From assembly GCA_030427085.1 (NCBI GenBank), contig JAUHXH010000006.1, positions 1 through 52,022 on the forward strand: a DNA stretch of 52,022 nt, read 5' to 3'. Position numbers and translations under genes: made by a program. The notes under the pieces are model-generated. The model was not told the origin of the DNA. It did not search any database and saw nothing but the letters and a program-made list of their open reading frames with translations. Position 1 is the stretch's first letter, and every line of letters begins with the position of its first letter. Shown here one piece after another: positions 35,170-45,365 of the stretch. This stretch comes from Gammaproteobacteria bacterium (lineage in GTDB: Bacteria > Pseudomonadota > Gammaproteobacteria > Pseudomonadales > Halieaceae).

Positions 35170-37963
35170 AACGGCGCTGCTCCCCGGGGCCGTACACATT
35201 TTCAATGCAGCGACCACACAAGCCCGGATGCTCTTTGTTCTCACCCACGTCCGGGCGACGATGCCAGCAGCGCTCGCACTTCTCGTCTGCCTGGGCACTC
35301 ACCTGCACTTTCAGGCCTTCCAGTTCGGTGCCGGCAGCGTCTGCGGGCGCATCGGCCAATGGTGCCAAACTGGCGGCACTGGTAATCAACACGAAGCGCA
35401 GTTCATCGCCCAGGCGGGCCAACTGCTCCTGTAATTCCTCAGCACAGTACAGGGTAACGCCGGCGTCGAGGGAGCCGCGCAGTTCGCCGTCGGCGCGCGC
35501 CCGCTCCATCTCGCGATTGACCTCAGCCCGTACCGCCATCACCGTCTGCCAGTAATCGCGGCCCATGCCGTCACTGCCTTCCAGCGTAGCCAGGCCCTCA
35601 TACCAGCCTGCGAGGAACACCGACTCGCCGCGCTCGCCGGGCAAGTTCTCCCAGATTTCCTCGGCGGTAAAGCTGAGGATGGGGGCAATCCAGCGCACCA
35701 TCGCCTCAGCGATATGGTACATCGCGGTCTGTGCCGAGCGGCGCGCGGTACTGTCAGCCGCAGTGGTGTACTGCCGGTCCTTGATCACATCCAGATAGAA
35801 ACCGCCCAGATCGGTGGAACAAAAATTGTGCAGCTTGTGGTAGATCTGGTGGAAATTGTAGGACTCGTAGGCCGCCTCGATTTCTCGCTGCAACTGTTCC
35901 GCACGGTCGATAGCCCACTTGTCCAGCGACAGCAATTCGTCGAAGGTGAGGGCGTGCTCGGCGGGGTCAAAGCCGTTCAGGTTCGACAGCAGGAAGCGCG
36001 CGGTATTGCGAATGCGACGATAAGAGTCGGCAATGCGCTTGAAAATCTCGTCGGACACTGCCACTTCGCCACGGAAATCCGCAGCGGCAACCCACAGTCG
36101 CAGGATGTCGGCGCCGAGGTCGTTCATCACTTTTTTCGCTGGCACGATATTGCCGATGGATTTGGACATCTTGCGCCCTTCGCCATCCACCGTGAAACCG
36201 TGAGTCAGTACCGTTTTATAGGGCGCCTCACCAAAGGCACCGATGCCGGTGAGCAAAGAGGACTGGAACCAGCCGCGGTGCTGGTCGGAGCCTTCCAGAT
36301 ATAGATCGGCAGGCGCAGACAGGCCATCGCGTTGGCGCAATACACAGGCGTGGGTTACGCCGGAGTCAAACCACACATCCAGCGTATCGGTAATCTTGTC
36401 GTAGTCGGCGGCTTCTGCGCCCAGCAATTCAGCAGGGTCCAGGTCGAACCAGGCATCGATGCCTGCCTCCTCGATTCGCTGGGCTACCTGCTCCATCAGT
36501 TCAGTGGTATCCGGGTGCAGTTCGCCACTTTCCTTGTGTACAAACAGCGTGATCGGTACACCCCAGGTGCGCTGGCGCGAAATACACCAGTCCGGCCGAT
36601 TGACCAGCATGCTGTCGATGCGCGCCTTGCCCCACTCGGGCAGCCACTGGACTTCTTCTACCGCGCCCTTGGCAGCATCCAGCAGACCGTTCTGCTCCAT
36701 GCTCACAAACCACTGGGGCGTAGCGCGGAAGATGATTGGCGTTTTATGGCGCCAGCAGTGCGGGTAGCTGTGTTCGTATTCTTCGTGGTGTAGCAATACA
36801 CCACGCTCGCCCAGCAGTTCGATGATAGCGGCATTGGCTTTCAAAACATGCTGGCCACCGAAGAACTCAGTCTCCGGCAGATACACACCGTTGCTCCCAA
36901 CCGGGTTATACACTTCGATACCGTATTTTTGCCCAACCACAAAGTCATCCTGACCGTGAGCGGGGGCCGTGTGTACGGCGCCTGTACCAGCTTCGGTGGT
37001 GACATGGTCACCCAGTACTACCAGTACCTGCCGATCCAGGAAGGGGTGTTGCAGCAACTGGCGATCCAGCGCAGCGCCCTGACAACGGCCCAACACCTTC
37101 AGCGGAATGCCGAAGCGCGCAGCGCAGGATTCCGCCAGTTCTTCCGCCACCAACAGCGCACGGCCTTCCCCTTCAATCAGCACGTATTCCAACTCGGGGT
37201 GCAGGCTCACTGCCATGCTGGCGGGAAGCGTCCAGGGGGTGGTGGTCCAGATCGGGACAGCGATCTCGCCGCTGTAGTCTGTGCCACAGGCCGCGTTGAA
37301 TGCTGCGGGATCGACAGCGGCATAGGCCACGTCGATAGCGGGTGAGTGCTTGTCCTTGTACTCCACCTCCGCCTCGGCCAGGGCAGAGCCACAGTCCATG
37401 CACCAGTGGACCGGCTTAAAGCCCTTGTGCAAGTGGCCGTTGTCGATGATGCGCGACAGGGTACGCACAATGTCCGCCTCGAAGCGGAAATCCATCGTCA
37501 GGTAGGGCTTGTCCCAGTCACCCAACACGCCCATGCGGACAAAATCTTCCCGCTGTCCGTCCACCTGACGGGCGGCGTATTCGCGGCACTTCTGGCGGAA
37601 CTCGGCGGGGCTCACTTTCACCCCGGGCTTGCCGACCTTTTTCTCTACATTGAGCTCAATCGGTAGGCCATGACAGTCCCAACCGGGGACATAGGGCGCA
37701 TCGAAGCCCGCCAGCGTGCGCGACTTGACGATAACGTCCTTGAGAATTTTATTGACCGCGTGCCCCACGTGCAGGTCGCCATTAGCGTAGGGCGGGCCGT
37801 CGTGCAGGATGAACCGCGGCCGGCCGGCGCTGGCCACGCGCAGCTTGCCGTATAGGTCCATCTCGGCCCATTTCTTCAGGCGCTCGGGCTCTCGCTGGGC
37901 CAGGTTGGCCTTCATCGGGAATGCCGTTTGCGGCAGGTTGAGGGTACTTTTGTAATCGCTCAT
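35162..37963 (-). CDS. ileS: Isoleucyl-tRNA synthetase
   Basis: IleS charges tRNA-Ile and edits misactivated valine. The 933-residue class I enzyme has the HIGH signature as HVGH at 65 ([18 protein letters not shown]), the editing domain with [20 protein letters not shown], and KMSKS as [10 protein letters not shown]. The C-terminal zinc module has four cysteines ([21 protein letters not shown]). I chose [18 protein letters not shown] as the start, six codons inside the longest frame, because it matches homologues. lspA starts within its last codons; ribF lies 55 nt upstream. Confidence 0.97.
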   Translation of the reverse strand: MSDYKSTLNLPQTAFPMKANLAQREPERLKKWAEMDLYGKLRVASAGRPRFILHDGPPYANGDLHVGHAVNKILKDVIVKSRTLAGFDAPYVPGWDCHGLPIELNVEKKVGKPGVKVSPAEFRQKCREYAARQVDGQREDFVRMGVLGDWDKPYLTMDFRFEADIVRTLSRIIDNGHLHKGFKPVHWCMDCGSALAEAEVEYKDKHSPAIDVAYAAVDPAAFNAACGTDYSGEIAVPIWTTTPWTLPASMAVSLHPELEYVLIEGEGRALLVAEELAESCAARFGIPLKVLGRCQGAALDRQLLQHPFLDRQVLVVLGDHVTTEAGTGAVHTAPAHGQDDFVVGQKYGIEVYNPVGSNGVYLPETEFFGGQHVLKANAAIIELLGERGVLLHHEEYEHSYPHCWRHKTPIIFRATPQWFVSMEQNGLLDAAKGAVEEVQWLPEWGKARIDSMLVNRPDWCISRQRTWGVPITLFVHKESGELHPDTTELMEQVAQRIEEAGIDAWFDLDPAELLGAEAADYDKITDTLDVWFDSGVTHACVLRQRDGLSAPADLYLEGSDQHRGWFQSSLLTGIGAFGEAPYKTVLTHGFTVDGEGRKMSKSIGNIVPAKKVMNDLGADILRLWVAAADFRGEVAVSDEIFKRIADSYRRIRNTARFLLSNLNGFDPAEHALTFDELLSLDKWAIDRAEQLQREIEAAYESYNFHQIYHKLHNFCSTDLGGFYLDVIKDRQYTTAADSTARRSAQTAMYHIAEAMVRWIAPILSFTAEEIWENLPGERGESVFLAGWYEGLATLEGSDGMGRDYWQTVMAVRAEVNREMERARADGELRGSLDAGVTLYCAEELQEQLARLGDELRFVLITSAASLAPLADAPADAAGTELEGLKVQVSAQADEKCERCWHRRPDVGENKEHPGLCGRCIENVYGPGEQRRFA

Positions 37964-38018
37964 AGACTGTTGTATCACCACCGCCCTCGGGCGGCATCTC
38001 GTGCCAGTAGTTCCAGGG

Positions 38019-38951
38019 CTAGGTCAGCCCGAAATACGACCGGCCCGCCAGCAGGTCGCGTTGTATCTGTTGTTTCAATTCCTCCAGGGAATCGAACTTG
38101 TGTTCCTCTCGTAACTTGTGGCGGAACACCACTTCGATGGTTTTGCCGTAGAGGTCTCCGGCAAAATCGAGCAGGTGTACTTCGAGAATCGCCTTCAGGC
38201 TGTTCTCGTCCACCGTGGGCCGGGTGCCTACATTAGCCACGCCAAACCGCACCCGGTCCAGCCCGCGAACTTCCACTGCGAACACACCGCTGAGCGGCGA
38301 ACGCAGACGATGCAGTTCCAGATTGGCCGTGGGCACGCCCAGTTCCCGACCCAACTGACGGCCATATACCACCTTGCCGCTCATGGCGTAGGAGCGACCC
38401 AGCATTCGGCGTGCCAGCGGAAATTCCGCCTCGGCCAGCGCTTGTCGAATGCGTGTACTGCTGACCCGCTCGCCCTCTTCCACCAGTGTTGACGTGGGAC
38501 TGGCGGTAAAGCCGTGGGCCTGGCCCAACTCCCGTATCAGGTCCAGATCGCCTTCCCGGGACTTGCCAAAGCGCAGGTCATCGCCCACCACCACATGCTG
38601 CACGCCGAGTCCGGCGACGAACACTTCCTCCACAAACTCCCGCGCGCCCATGGACTGCAAGCGCTTGGTAAAAGCGATGCGCAGCACACGGTCGATACCC
38701 TGCTCCCGCAGGGCAAGGAATTTCTCGCGGAAACTCATCAGCCGGGCAGGGGCATCCAGAGGGGCGAAATACTCTCGTGGCAGCGGTTCGAATACCGACA
38801 CTACCGCGGGTACATCCAGTGCAGCGGCTCGCTCACGGAGGTGGCGCAGCACTGCCTGGTGCCCTTTGTGCACACCGTCAAAGGCGCCAATGGTGGCGAC
38901 ACAACCGCGATGTCTGGGCCGCAAATTGTGCAGACCGCGTATCAGCTCCAT
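38019..38951 (-). CDS. ribF: Bifunctional riboflavin kinase/FMN adenylyltransferase
   Basis: RibF phosphorylates riboflavin to FMN and adenylates it to FAD. The 310-residue protein has an N-terminal nucleotidyltransferase with [20 protein letters not shown] and a later SSTRIRQAL. The C-terminal flavokinase has [29 protein letters not shown] and [19 protein letters not shown]. Both active sites look complete. It lies between murJ (60 nt upstream) and ileS, as in most gammaproteobacteria. Confidence 0.96.
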   Translation of the reverse strand: MELIRGLHNLRPRHRGCVATIGAFDGVHKGHQAVLRHLRERAAALDVPAVVSVFEPLPREYFAPLDAPARLMSFREKFLALREQGIDRVLRIAFTKRLQSMGAREFVEEVFVAGLGVQHVVVGDDLRFGKSREGDLDLIRELGQAHGFTASPTSTLVEEGERVSSTRIRQALAEAEFPLARRMLGRSYAMSGKVVYGRQLGRELGVPTANLELHRLRSPLSGVFAVEVRGLDRVRFGVANVGTRPTVDENSLKAILEVHLLDFAGDLYGKTIEVVFRHKLREEHKFDSLEELKQQIQRDLLAGRSYFGLT

Positions 38952-39011
38952 GGGTGTGAAAACGTAGAGAAGGACCGAGCGCCGCAGTATAGCGAATTAG
39001 CGCCTGCTAGC

Positions 39012-40634
39012 CTATGGGCCGGAGGCGCCTTCGGTTGGGCTCGAATCCGGCAAGCGGGGCGTTCGAAAATCGGCCATGCGGGTGCCCAGCGCGGCGTGCA
39101 GGACAACGTAAACGCCCAGGCCCAGGCCGATAAGCAGCGCAATCTGTACACAGCGCTGCACCAGCCCCCAGCTCAGCCACTGCTCTACCCCGGGGGCCGC
39201 CCAGAACAGCACCACGGCCATAACCGCGGTCGCCAACAGCAAGCGCCACAGCGCATTGCGACCGCCGGGCTGGCTTACCAATACCTGCTCCCGGCGCAGG
39301 CCACGGTAGAGCAAACCGGCGTTAAGCCACGCCGAGCAACTGGTAGCCAATGCCAGCCCGACGTGCCCAACATTCCAAAAGTACATCAGTGGCAACACGA
39401 ACAAGAGATTGAGCACCATGTTGGCGACCATCGCCCGAATACCGATGGCAACGGGGGTTTTCATATCCTGACGCGCGTAGTAGCCGGGCGCCAGCACCTT
39501 CACCAGCATGAAGGCCACCACGCCCAGGCTGTAGGCGCGCAGGCTGAGCGCTGCCATGGTGACATCATCAGGCGTTAATGCCCCGTACTGGAACAAGGTG
39601 ATCAGGATGGGTTCAGCCAGCACCAGCAGCGCCACCGCTGCGGGCAGGCCGATCATCAGCACCATGCGAATCGCCCAGTCGAGGGTGACCTGGAAGCGAG
39701 CACCCTGAGCCTCGGCCCGCTGCGCCGACAGACTCGGCAAAATGACGGTAGCGATCGCAACGCCGAACACACCGAGCGGCAGCTCGGTAAGTCGGTCCGA
39801 GTAGTACAGCCAGGAAATACTGCCATCGGGCAGGAAGGAAGCCAGCACGGTATCCAGCAACAGGTTGATCTGGCTGACCGACACGCCGAACAGGGCCGGC
39901 ACCATCAGGGTCATGATGCGCCGTACACCGGGATGCTTGGTATCCCACATCGGGCGCGGTATCCGCTCCAGTCGGTAGAGCGCAGGAAGCTGGAACAGCA
40001 ACTGGATCACCCCCGCAAACAGCACCCCCCAGGCCAGGGCCATCACCGGCTCCTCAAAGGTCGGCGCAACTACCACCGCAGCCGTAATCAGTGACAGGTT
40101 TAGCAGCACCGGGGTAAACGCCGGCACCGCGAAACGACCATAACTGTTGAGAATGGCGCCACAAAAACCCGTCAGCGAAATCAGTAGCAGATAGGGGAAG
40201 GTGATGCGGATCATGTCACTGGTCAATGCGAACTTGGCCTCATCGCCGGTAAAGCCCGGTGCGAACACCATCGTTACCAGCGGCGCCGCCAACACCGCGA
40301 GGGATGTGACCAGCAACAGGCTGCCACCCAACACGCCCGCCACCCGGTCGATCAAGGCCCGCACCGCCGCAGCCGGCCCCTCGTTTTTGTAGTCCGCCAA
40401 AACAGGCACAAAGGCCTGCGCAAAAGCGCCTTCGGCGAACAGGCGGCGCAGAAAGTTGGGGATTTTAAAGGCAACGAAGAAGGCGTCCGCATTAGCGCTG
40501 GCGCCGATGAAATTGGCGAACACCACATCGCGGACCAGGCCGAGCACGCGCGACAGCATGGTCATGCTGCTCACTACCGCACCGGAGCGCAGCAAGCCAG
40601 TGGGTTTGCGCGGCGTGGAATCCGCGTCAGCCAT
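39012..40634 (-). CDS. murJ: Lipid II flippase MurJ
   Basis: MurJ moves lipid II across the inner membrane for peptidoglycan synthesis. The 540-residue protein has about 14 membrane helices and the conserved N-terminal blocks TMLSRVLGLVRDVVFANFIG and DAFFVAFKIPNFLRRLFAEGAF. A later PALFGVSVSQINLLLDTVLA is also typical. I chose the ATG at 40634 because the 56 residues encoded upstream in frame come from inside the Nudix gene and do not look like MurJ. It overlaps that gene by 8 nt. Confidence 0.96.
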   Translation of the reverse strand: MADADSTPRKPTGLLRSGAVVSSMTMLSRVLGLVRDVVFANFIGASANADAFFVAFKIPNFLRRLFAEGAFAQAFVPVLADYKNEGPAAAVRALIDRVAGVLGGSLLLVTSLAVLAAPLVTMVFAPGFTGDEAKFALTSDMIRITFPYLLLISLTGFCGAILNSYGRFAVPAFTPVLLNLSLITAAVVVAPTFEEPVMALAWGVLFAGVIQLLFQLPALYRLERIPRPMWDTKHPGVRRIMTLMVPALFGVSVSQINLLLDTVLASFLPDGSISWLYYSDRLTELPLGVFGVAIATVILPSLSAQRAEAQGARFQVTLDWAIRMVLMIGLPAAVALLVLAEPILITLFQYGALTPDDVTMAALSLRAYSLGVVAFMLVKVLAPGYYARQDMKTPVAIGIRAMVANMVLNLLFVLPLMYFWNVGHVGLALATSCSAWLNAGLLYRGLRREQVLVSQPGGRNALWRLLLATAVMAVVLFWAAPGVEQWLSWGLVQRCVQIALLIGLGLGVYVVLHAALGTRMADFRTPRLPDSSPTEGASGP

Positions 40635-41256
40635 CACACCACTGCTTCTGTAAGCGCTGCCAGTGCTGACGGAACCACAACAGCGCCACCAGAGTGTGCC
40701 CGTTGGTGATTTTGCCGGCATCGAGAAGCTCGAACACTTCCTCGCGCGGCAGAGCGTGAACCAGAATGTCCTCGCCCTCTCCCGCCAGACCACGCACCTC
40801 ACCCACAGCGGCGGTCATCACCTGGCCACAAAACAGCCGAACATGCTCGCTGCAAGCACCCGCGGACGGGTAGTAGGCAACCAGCGGCTCCAGCGCACCC
40901 AGCACGCAACCCGCCTCTTCTTCGGCTTCGCGGTGGGCCACGGTTTCGTCAGATTCACCTTCGTCAACAACGCCGGCGATCAACTCCAGCATCCACGGGG
41001 TTTCGGGGTCGTTCAGCGTGCCAGCGCGGAATTGCTCCAGCAGTATCAGCTGGTCTTCAACGGGATCATAAGGCAGCACACCCACCGCCTCGCCGCGTTC
41101 AAATACTTCACGACTGAGGGTTTCACCCCAGCCTCCCTCAAACAGGCGATGTTGCAGTTGTACCCGGTCCACGGCGAAGTGCCCATCGAAAACCCGCTCG
41201 CGGGCCACGATACGCACATCCGAACGCGCGAAGCGAAAGTGAAAGTGAAAAGCCAT
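40627..41256 (-). CDS. nudF: Nudix hydrolase, ADP-ribose pyrophosphatase type
   Basis: A 209-residue Nudix enzyme resembling E. coli NudF, which splits ADP-ribose into AMP and ribose 5-phosphate. The Nudix box is visible as G-x5-E-x7-REAEEEAG in the segment beginning ELIAGVVDEGESD. The preceding VLPYDPVEDQLILLEQFRAG and PWMLEL, and the following YYPSAGACSEHVRLFCG, match the ADP-ribose subfamily. Its ATG overlaps the pyrB stop by 1 nt and its end overlaps murJ. The symbol follows subfamily likeness; the substrate is not proven. Confidence 0.88.
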   Translation of the reverse strand: MAFHFHFRFARSDVRIVARERVFDGHFAVDRVQLQHRLFEGGWGETLSREVFERGEAVGVLPYDPVEDQLILLEQFRAGTLNDPETPWMLELIAGVVDEGESDETVAHREAEEEAGCVLGALEPLVAYYPSAGACSEHVRLFCGQVMTAAVGEVRGLAGEGEDILVHALPREEVFELLDAGKITNGHTLVALLWFRQHWQRLQKQWCDG

Positions 41257-42269
41257 CAGAAACGGCGCTCGGTGTACCAGTTGACCTCGCGGGCATGTAG
41301 ATCCACCTGATCCACCACATCGAGGATCAGTGCGAACAGAGCCATCCGCACCAGCACCCCGTTGTCGGTCTGGCGGAAGATCGCCAGGTTGGGGTTGTCG
41401 TTCAGGTCATCTGCCAGCTCCTGAGCACTTTCGCGGGAGTCCCGCGGCAGCGGGTGCATGATGACAGTGTTGGGTTCGCAGTTCGCAGTGTAGATTTGCT
41501 GGTTCAGGCGAAAACGACCGCGATAGATATCCGCCTCTTCCTGCGAGGCAAAACGCTCTTCCTGGATACGGGTGGAATAGACGATATCCACGTTGGCGAT
41601 GCTGGCTTCCAGCACGTCGGTTTCTTCCACCAGGTGACCTGCCTGGCGCAGCACCTCCACGATTTCCTCCGGCATGCGCAGTTCCGACGGCGACACCAGG
41701 TGAATCTGTACTTTGTTGAACAAACCCAGCAAGCGGCACAGTGAGTGCACCGTGCGACCAAAGCGCAAGTCGCCCACCATGGCGATGCGCAGGCCATCCA
41801 GCGAACCACCTCGACCCTGCAGTTCGCGATTGATGGTGTACAGGTCCAGCAGGGCCTGACTGGGGTGCTCGTTGGCGCCATCGCCGCCGTTAATCACCGG
41901 TACCCGAGAGGCCGCGGCAAACTCTGCGACCGAACCTTCCGCCGGGTGACGCATGGCAATCACATCCGAGTAGCCACTCAACACCCGTGCCGTATCGTAC
42001 AGAGACTCGCCTTTCGCAATGGCCGACATTTCGAAACCGGTGGTCTCCCGTACTTCCCCACCCAGCAGGTTGAAGGCGCAACCAAAGGACACCCGGGTCC
42101 GGGTGCTGGGCTCGAAGAACATGGAACCGAGAATGGCACCGTCCAGCACCTTGGTCACCAGTCGCCGGTGGGCGTAGGGTTCCATGCGATCGGCGACCTC
42201 GAAGATGCGCTCGATATCGCCGCGCTCGAATTGGTCTACGGAGAGAATGTGGCTACCGGCGAAGTTCAC
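41256..42269 (-). CDS. pyrB: Aspartate carbamoyltransferase catalytic chain
   Basis: PyrB makes carbamoyl aspartate from carbamoyl phosphate and aspartate in pyrimidine synthesis. The 337-residue protein has the carbamoyl-phosphate loop FFEPSTRTRVSFGCAF at 51, the NEHPSQALLDLYTI motif and MHPLPRDS. It is longer than E. coli PyrB (about 310) by a C-terminal extension. No regulatory pyrI and no inactive pyrC-like partner lie next to it, unlike E. coli or Pseudomonas, so it may work alone or with a subunit encoded elsewhere. It overlaps nudF by 1 nt. Confidence 0.94.
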   Translation of the reverse strand: MNFAGSHILSVDQFERGDIERIFEVADRMEPYAHRRLVTKVLDGAILGSMFFEPSTRTRVSFGCAFNLLGGEVRETTGFEMSAIAKGESLYDTARVLSGYSDVIAMRHPAEGSVAEFAAASRVPVINGGDGANEHPSQALLDLYTINRELQGRGGSLDGLRIAMVGDLRFGRTVHSLCRLLGLFNKVQIHLVSPSELRMPEEIVEVLRQAGHLVEETDVLEASIANVDIVYSTRIQEERFASQEEADIYRGRFRLNQQIYTANCEPNTVIMHPLPRDSRESAQELADDLNDNPNLAIFRQTDNGVLVRMALFALILDVVDQVDLHAREVNWYTERRF

Positions 42270-42314
42270 CGTGGGGCTCCTTGTCGTTTAGCAAGTCAGT
42301 CAGGCAAGTTCTGA

Positions 42315-43748
42315 TCAGGCCAGCAGTTGATCGCCGTACTGTTGCAGTTGCAACAACAGATCGCGGTCACGTTGGCTCAGCGCGCCGTCCTGCAGTCGCT
42401 GTTCGATTTCCTGATGGTACTTCTCTAGGCAGATGCTGCCACCCGCCGCAGGGTCCGTTAAGTGTTGAAAGCGGTATTCTTCCCACTGGGCCTGTTCATC
42501 AGAACTCAGCGTGTCGGGATAGTTGCGCGCCCGGTAGCGAAACAGCATTTCCGGCAGGCGCTTGTCCTCGAAGGGAAAGGTCTGCTCGCCAAGTTGTGCC
42601 GGCTCGCTCTCGCGCACCCGGTCCATCAAACGCCGGTCGCCATCACTGAAAAACCCACCGCTGTAGAGCATGCGATCGGGGTCGGTGATCGGAGCGTACT
42701 CTCGATCGGCAAACACCGCTTCTACTTTCGCACCCAGGTCGGCGGCGCCGCGCAGGGCCGCGAGGTGTTCCCGACAAACACTGCCGTCAATGCCCAGTCG
42801 CGCAGCCGCCTTGCTATCGAGCAATTTGGGTGTCAGCAAGACGGGGCAGCGATTCAGGCGCACGGTTTTCAGGCCCGGCCGTTCCGTGCCATCCGGCAGG
42901 TCACTGGCGGGGGTGAATAAGGCCTCACGAATCTGCTCTACGCTCTGTTCCGCAATCAACCGAGGGTCGGCAGAGAGGTCGGCGCAAATAACCTCGTTAG
43001 GCGACGATGAGCGCCTTGCCAGCGGGACCACCAGCGCAATGTTGTGCCGCCGCGCGCCGAACATACCGGACACATGCAGCACGGGTTTCATCGCTTTCAC
43101 ATCCAGCATGGCCGCCGCGGCCTTCTTATCGCGGTTATCGAACACGTGCTGGAACAATTTGGGCTGCTTGTCCCGCACCAGGCGCGCCATGGCGATGGTG
43201 GCGTGCACGTCAGACAGGGCATCGTGGGCATCTTCGTGGGCAATGCCATTGGCGGCGGTGAGTTTTTCCAGACGAAAGCTGGGCAAGCCTTCATTATCGA
43301 GGGGCCACTCAATCCCCTCCGGCCGCAAGGCCCAGGCAGTGCGCAACAAATCGATAATATCCCAACGGGAATTGCCCTCACGCCACTCGCGGGCGTAGGG
43401 GTCGAAGAAGTTGCGGTAAAGGGTATAGCGAGTAACTTCGTCGTCGAAACGGATCGAGTTGTAGCCCACGCTGCAAGTGTCGGGTTGCGACAATTCGGCG
43501 TGGATACGGGTAATGAATTCCGCTTCGCTAACGCCTTCAGCGAGGGCCTGCTGTGGCGTAATACCGGTAACCAGGCAAGCACCGGGTTGGGGCAGTATTT
43601 CATTAGAGGGGCGGGCGAACAGCACCAGCGGCTCACCCACCACATTCAGGTTTTCATCGGTGCGCAGGCCGGCGAACTGTACCGGCCGATCCCGGCTGGG
43701 ATCGGCGCCGAAGGTCTCGTAGTCGTGCCAGTAGAAAGTCTGCGCCAT
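42315..43748 (-). CDS. sbcB: Exodeoxyribonuclease I
   Basis: Exonuclease I degrades single-stranded DNA 3' to 5' and acts in mismatch repair and recombination. The 477-residue protein begins with the DEDD exonuclease motif (TFYWHDYETFGADPSRDRPVQ, Asp9 and Glu11) and contains GYNSIRFDDEVTRYTLYRN and AHDALSDVHATIAMARL. The C-terminal half is the SH3-like and helical ExoI extension (FRYRARNYPDTLSSDEQAQW). It lies 6 nt downstream of the fumarase gene and 45 nt before pyrB. Confidence 0.96.
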   Translation of the reverse strand: MAQTFYWHDYETFGADPSRDRPVQFAGLRTDENLNVVGEPLVLFARPSNEILPQPGACLVTGITPQQALAEGVSEAEFITRIHAELSQPDTCSVGYNSIRFDDEVTRYTLYRNFFDPYAREWREGNSRWDIIDLLRTAWALRPEGIEWPLDNEGLPSFRLEKLTAANGIAHEDAHDALSDVHATIAMARLVRDKQPKLFQHVFDNRDKKAAAAMLDVKAMKPVLHVSGMFGARRHNIALVVPLARRSSSPNEVICADLSADPRLIAEQSVEQIREALFTPASDLPDGTERPGLKTVRLNRCPVLLTPKLLDSKAAARLGIDGSVCREHLAALRGAADLGAKVEAVFADREYAPITDPDRMLYSGGFFSDGDRRLMDRVRESEPAQLGEQTFPFEDKRLPEMLFRYRARNYPDTLSSDEQAQWEEYRFQHLTDPAAGGSICLEKYHQEIEQRLQDGALSQRDRDLLLQLQQYGDQLLA

Positions 43749-43754
43749 GGGGCG

Positions 43755-45278
43755 TCAAATAACTTCCAGGGCCTGCTCTTCGATTTTTGCCTTCCAGATT
43801 TCCGGGCCGATCTTGTGCACGGATTCCCCCTTGGTATCAACGGCCACCGACACCGGCATATCCTTCACTTCGAACTCATAGACCGCTTCCATGCCGAGTT
43901 CCGGGAAGGCGACTACGCGCGATCCGGTAATAGCCTTGGATACCAGATAGGCAGCGCCACCCACGGCCATCAGGTAGACAGCGCCGTGCTTGCGAATCGC
44001 ATCGATACCTGCGGGACCGCGCTCGGCCTTGCCGATCATGCCAGTGAGGCCGGTGTGCTCCAGTACGAAGTCGGTGAACTTGTCCATACGCGTTGCAGTG
44101 GTCGGGCCGGCGGGGCCAACCACCTCGTCGCGTACCGGATCGACGGGACCGACGTAGTAGATGAAGCGACCTTTGAAATCCAGCCCTTCGGGCAGGCCTT
44201 CACCACTCTGGATGAGTTCCACAATTTTTTTGTGTGCGGCATCGCGACCGGTGAGCATTTTGCCGGACAGTAACAGTGTGTCGCCCGGCTGCCAGGTCGC
44301 CACTTCTTCCGGCGTGACGGTGTCGAGATTTACCCGGCGCACGTTCTCGCCGGCTTCCCAGGTGATCTCGGGCCAGTCGTCCAGGCTGGGCGGGGTTTGC
44401 AGGGCGGGGCCGCTGCCGTCCAGCACGAAGTGGGCGTGGCGAGTAGCCGCACAGTTGGGGATCATCGCAATCGGCAGTGACGCCGCATGCGTAGGGTAAT
44501 CCTTGATCTTCACGTCCAGCACCGTGGTCAAGCCACCCAGGCCCTGAGCACCAATGCCCAGCTTGTTGACCGCATCCATAATCTCCAGGCGCAGTTCTTC
44601 CACACGGTTCGACGGGCCGCGCTCGCGCAGTTCGTGGATGTCGATAGGGTCCATCAGGGATTCCTTCGCCATCACCGCGGCTTTTTCCGCCGTTCCGCCA
44701 ATCCCGATGCCCAACATGCCCGGTGGGCACCAGCCAGCACCCATCGTCGGTACGGTTTTGACCACCCAGTCCACAATGCTGTCTGAGGGGTTGAGCATGA
44801 CCATTTTGGATTTGTTCTCGGAACCGCCACCCTTCGCCGCCACCTGCACGTCCACGGTGTCGCCTTCGACAACTTCCATGTGAATCACCGCCGGGGTGTT
44901 ATCGCGGGTGTTTTTCCGCGCACCGGCCGGGTCGGCCAGAATGGACGCACGCAGCACATTATCCGGATGGGTGTAGGCCCGGCGCACGCCCTCGTTGATC
45001 ATATCGGCCACCGACATGTCCGCGTCCCAGGTTACGTTCATACCGATCTTGATGAACACGGTCACAATGCCGGTGTCCTGACAGATGGGGCGGTGCCCCT
45101 CCGCGCACATGCGGGAATTGATCAGGATTTGCGCCATGGCGTCTTTCGCCGCCGGGTTCAATTCGCGCTGGTAGGCCTCGTGTACCCCGCGAACGAAGTC
45201 CGCAGGATGGTAGTAAGAGATGAACTGCAGCGCATCAGCTACGCTGTCGATGAGGTCGTCCTGGCGAATAACGGTCAT
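43755..45278 (-). CDS. Class I (iron-sulfur) fumarate hydratase
   Basis: This 507-residue enzyme interconverts fumarate and malate using an oxygen-sensitive [4Fe-4S] cluster, the FumA/FumB type, unrelated to class II FumC. Recognisable blocks are SRMCAEGHRPICQDTGIV near residue 60, KGGGSENKSKMVMLNPSD, PPGMLGIGIGGTAEKAAVMA, MIPNCAATRHAHF and the C-terminal GPTTATRMDKFTDFVLEH with GKAERGPAGIDAI. The family's alpha and beta parts are fused. A -10 box TATAAT lies 36 nt upstream. sbcB follows within 6 nt, so the two may share a message. Confidence 0.95.
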   Translation of the reverse strand: MTVIRQDDLIDSVADALQFISYYHPADFVRGVHEAYQRELNPAAKDAMAQILINSRMCAEGHRPICQDTGIVTVFIKIGMNVTWDADMSVADMINEGVRRAYTHPDNVLRASILADPAGARKNTRDNTPAVIHMEVVEGDTVDVQVAAKGGGSENKSKMVMLNPSDSIVDWVVKTVPTMGAGWCPPGMLGIGIGGTAEKAAVMAKESLMDPIDIHELRERGPSNRVEELRLEIMDAVNKLGIGAQGLGGLTTVLDVKIKDYPTHAASLPIAMIPNCAATRHAHFVLDGSGPALQTPPSLDDWPEITWEAGENVRRVNLDTVTPEEVATWQPGDTLLLSGKMLTGRDAAHKKIVELIQSGEGLPEGLDFKGRFIYYVGPVDPVRDEVVGPAGPTTATRMDKFTDFVLEHTGLTGMIGKAERGPAGIDAIRKHGAVYLMAVGGAAYLVSKAITGSRVVAFPELGMEAVYEFEVKDMPVSVAVDTKGESVHKIGPEIWKAKIEEQALEVI

Positions 45279-45313
45279 GCTGGCTTCCTGAATCGGGTCA
45301 AAATCGGGGCGGT

Positions 45314-45348
45314 ATTATACACCCGGGCGCCCTTTGCGTGGCGCCCGG
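45314..45348 (-). promoter_or_regulatory. Possible fumarase promoter -10 beside a GC-rich hairpin
   Basis: TATAAT (45314-45319, minus strand) is a perfect -10 without a good -35 at normal spacing. The -35 position falls inside a 9-bp perfect hairpin CCGGGCGCC/GGCGCCCGG (45323-45348). The hairpin lacks a U-run but could terminate or pause transcription from the coiled-coil gene upstream. Both roles are inferred. Confidence 0.5.
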
Positions 45349-45365
45349 ATGCTGGCGTAGAACGA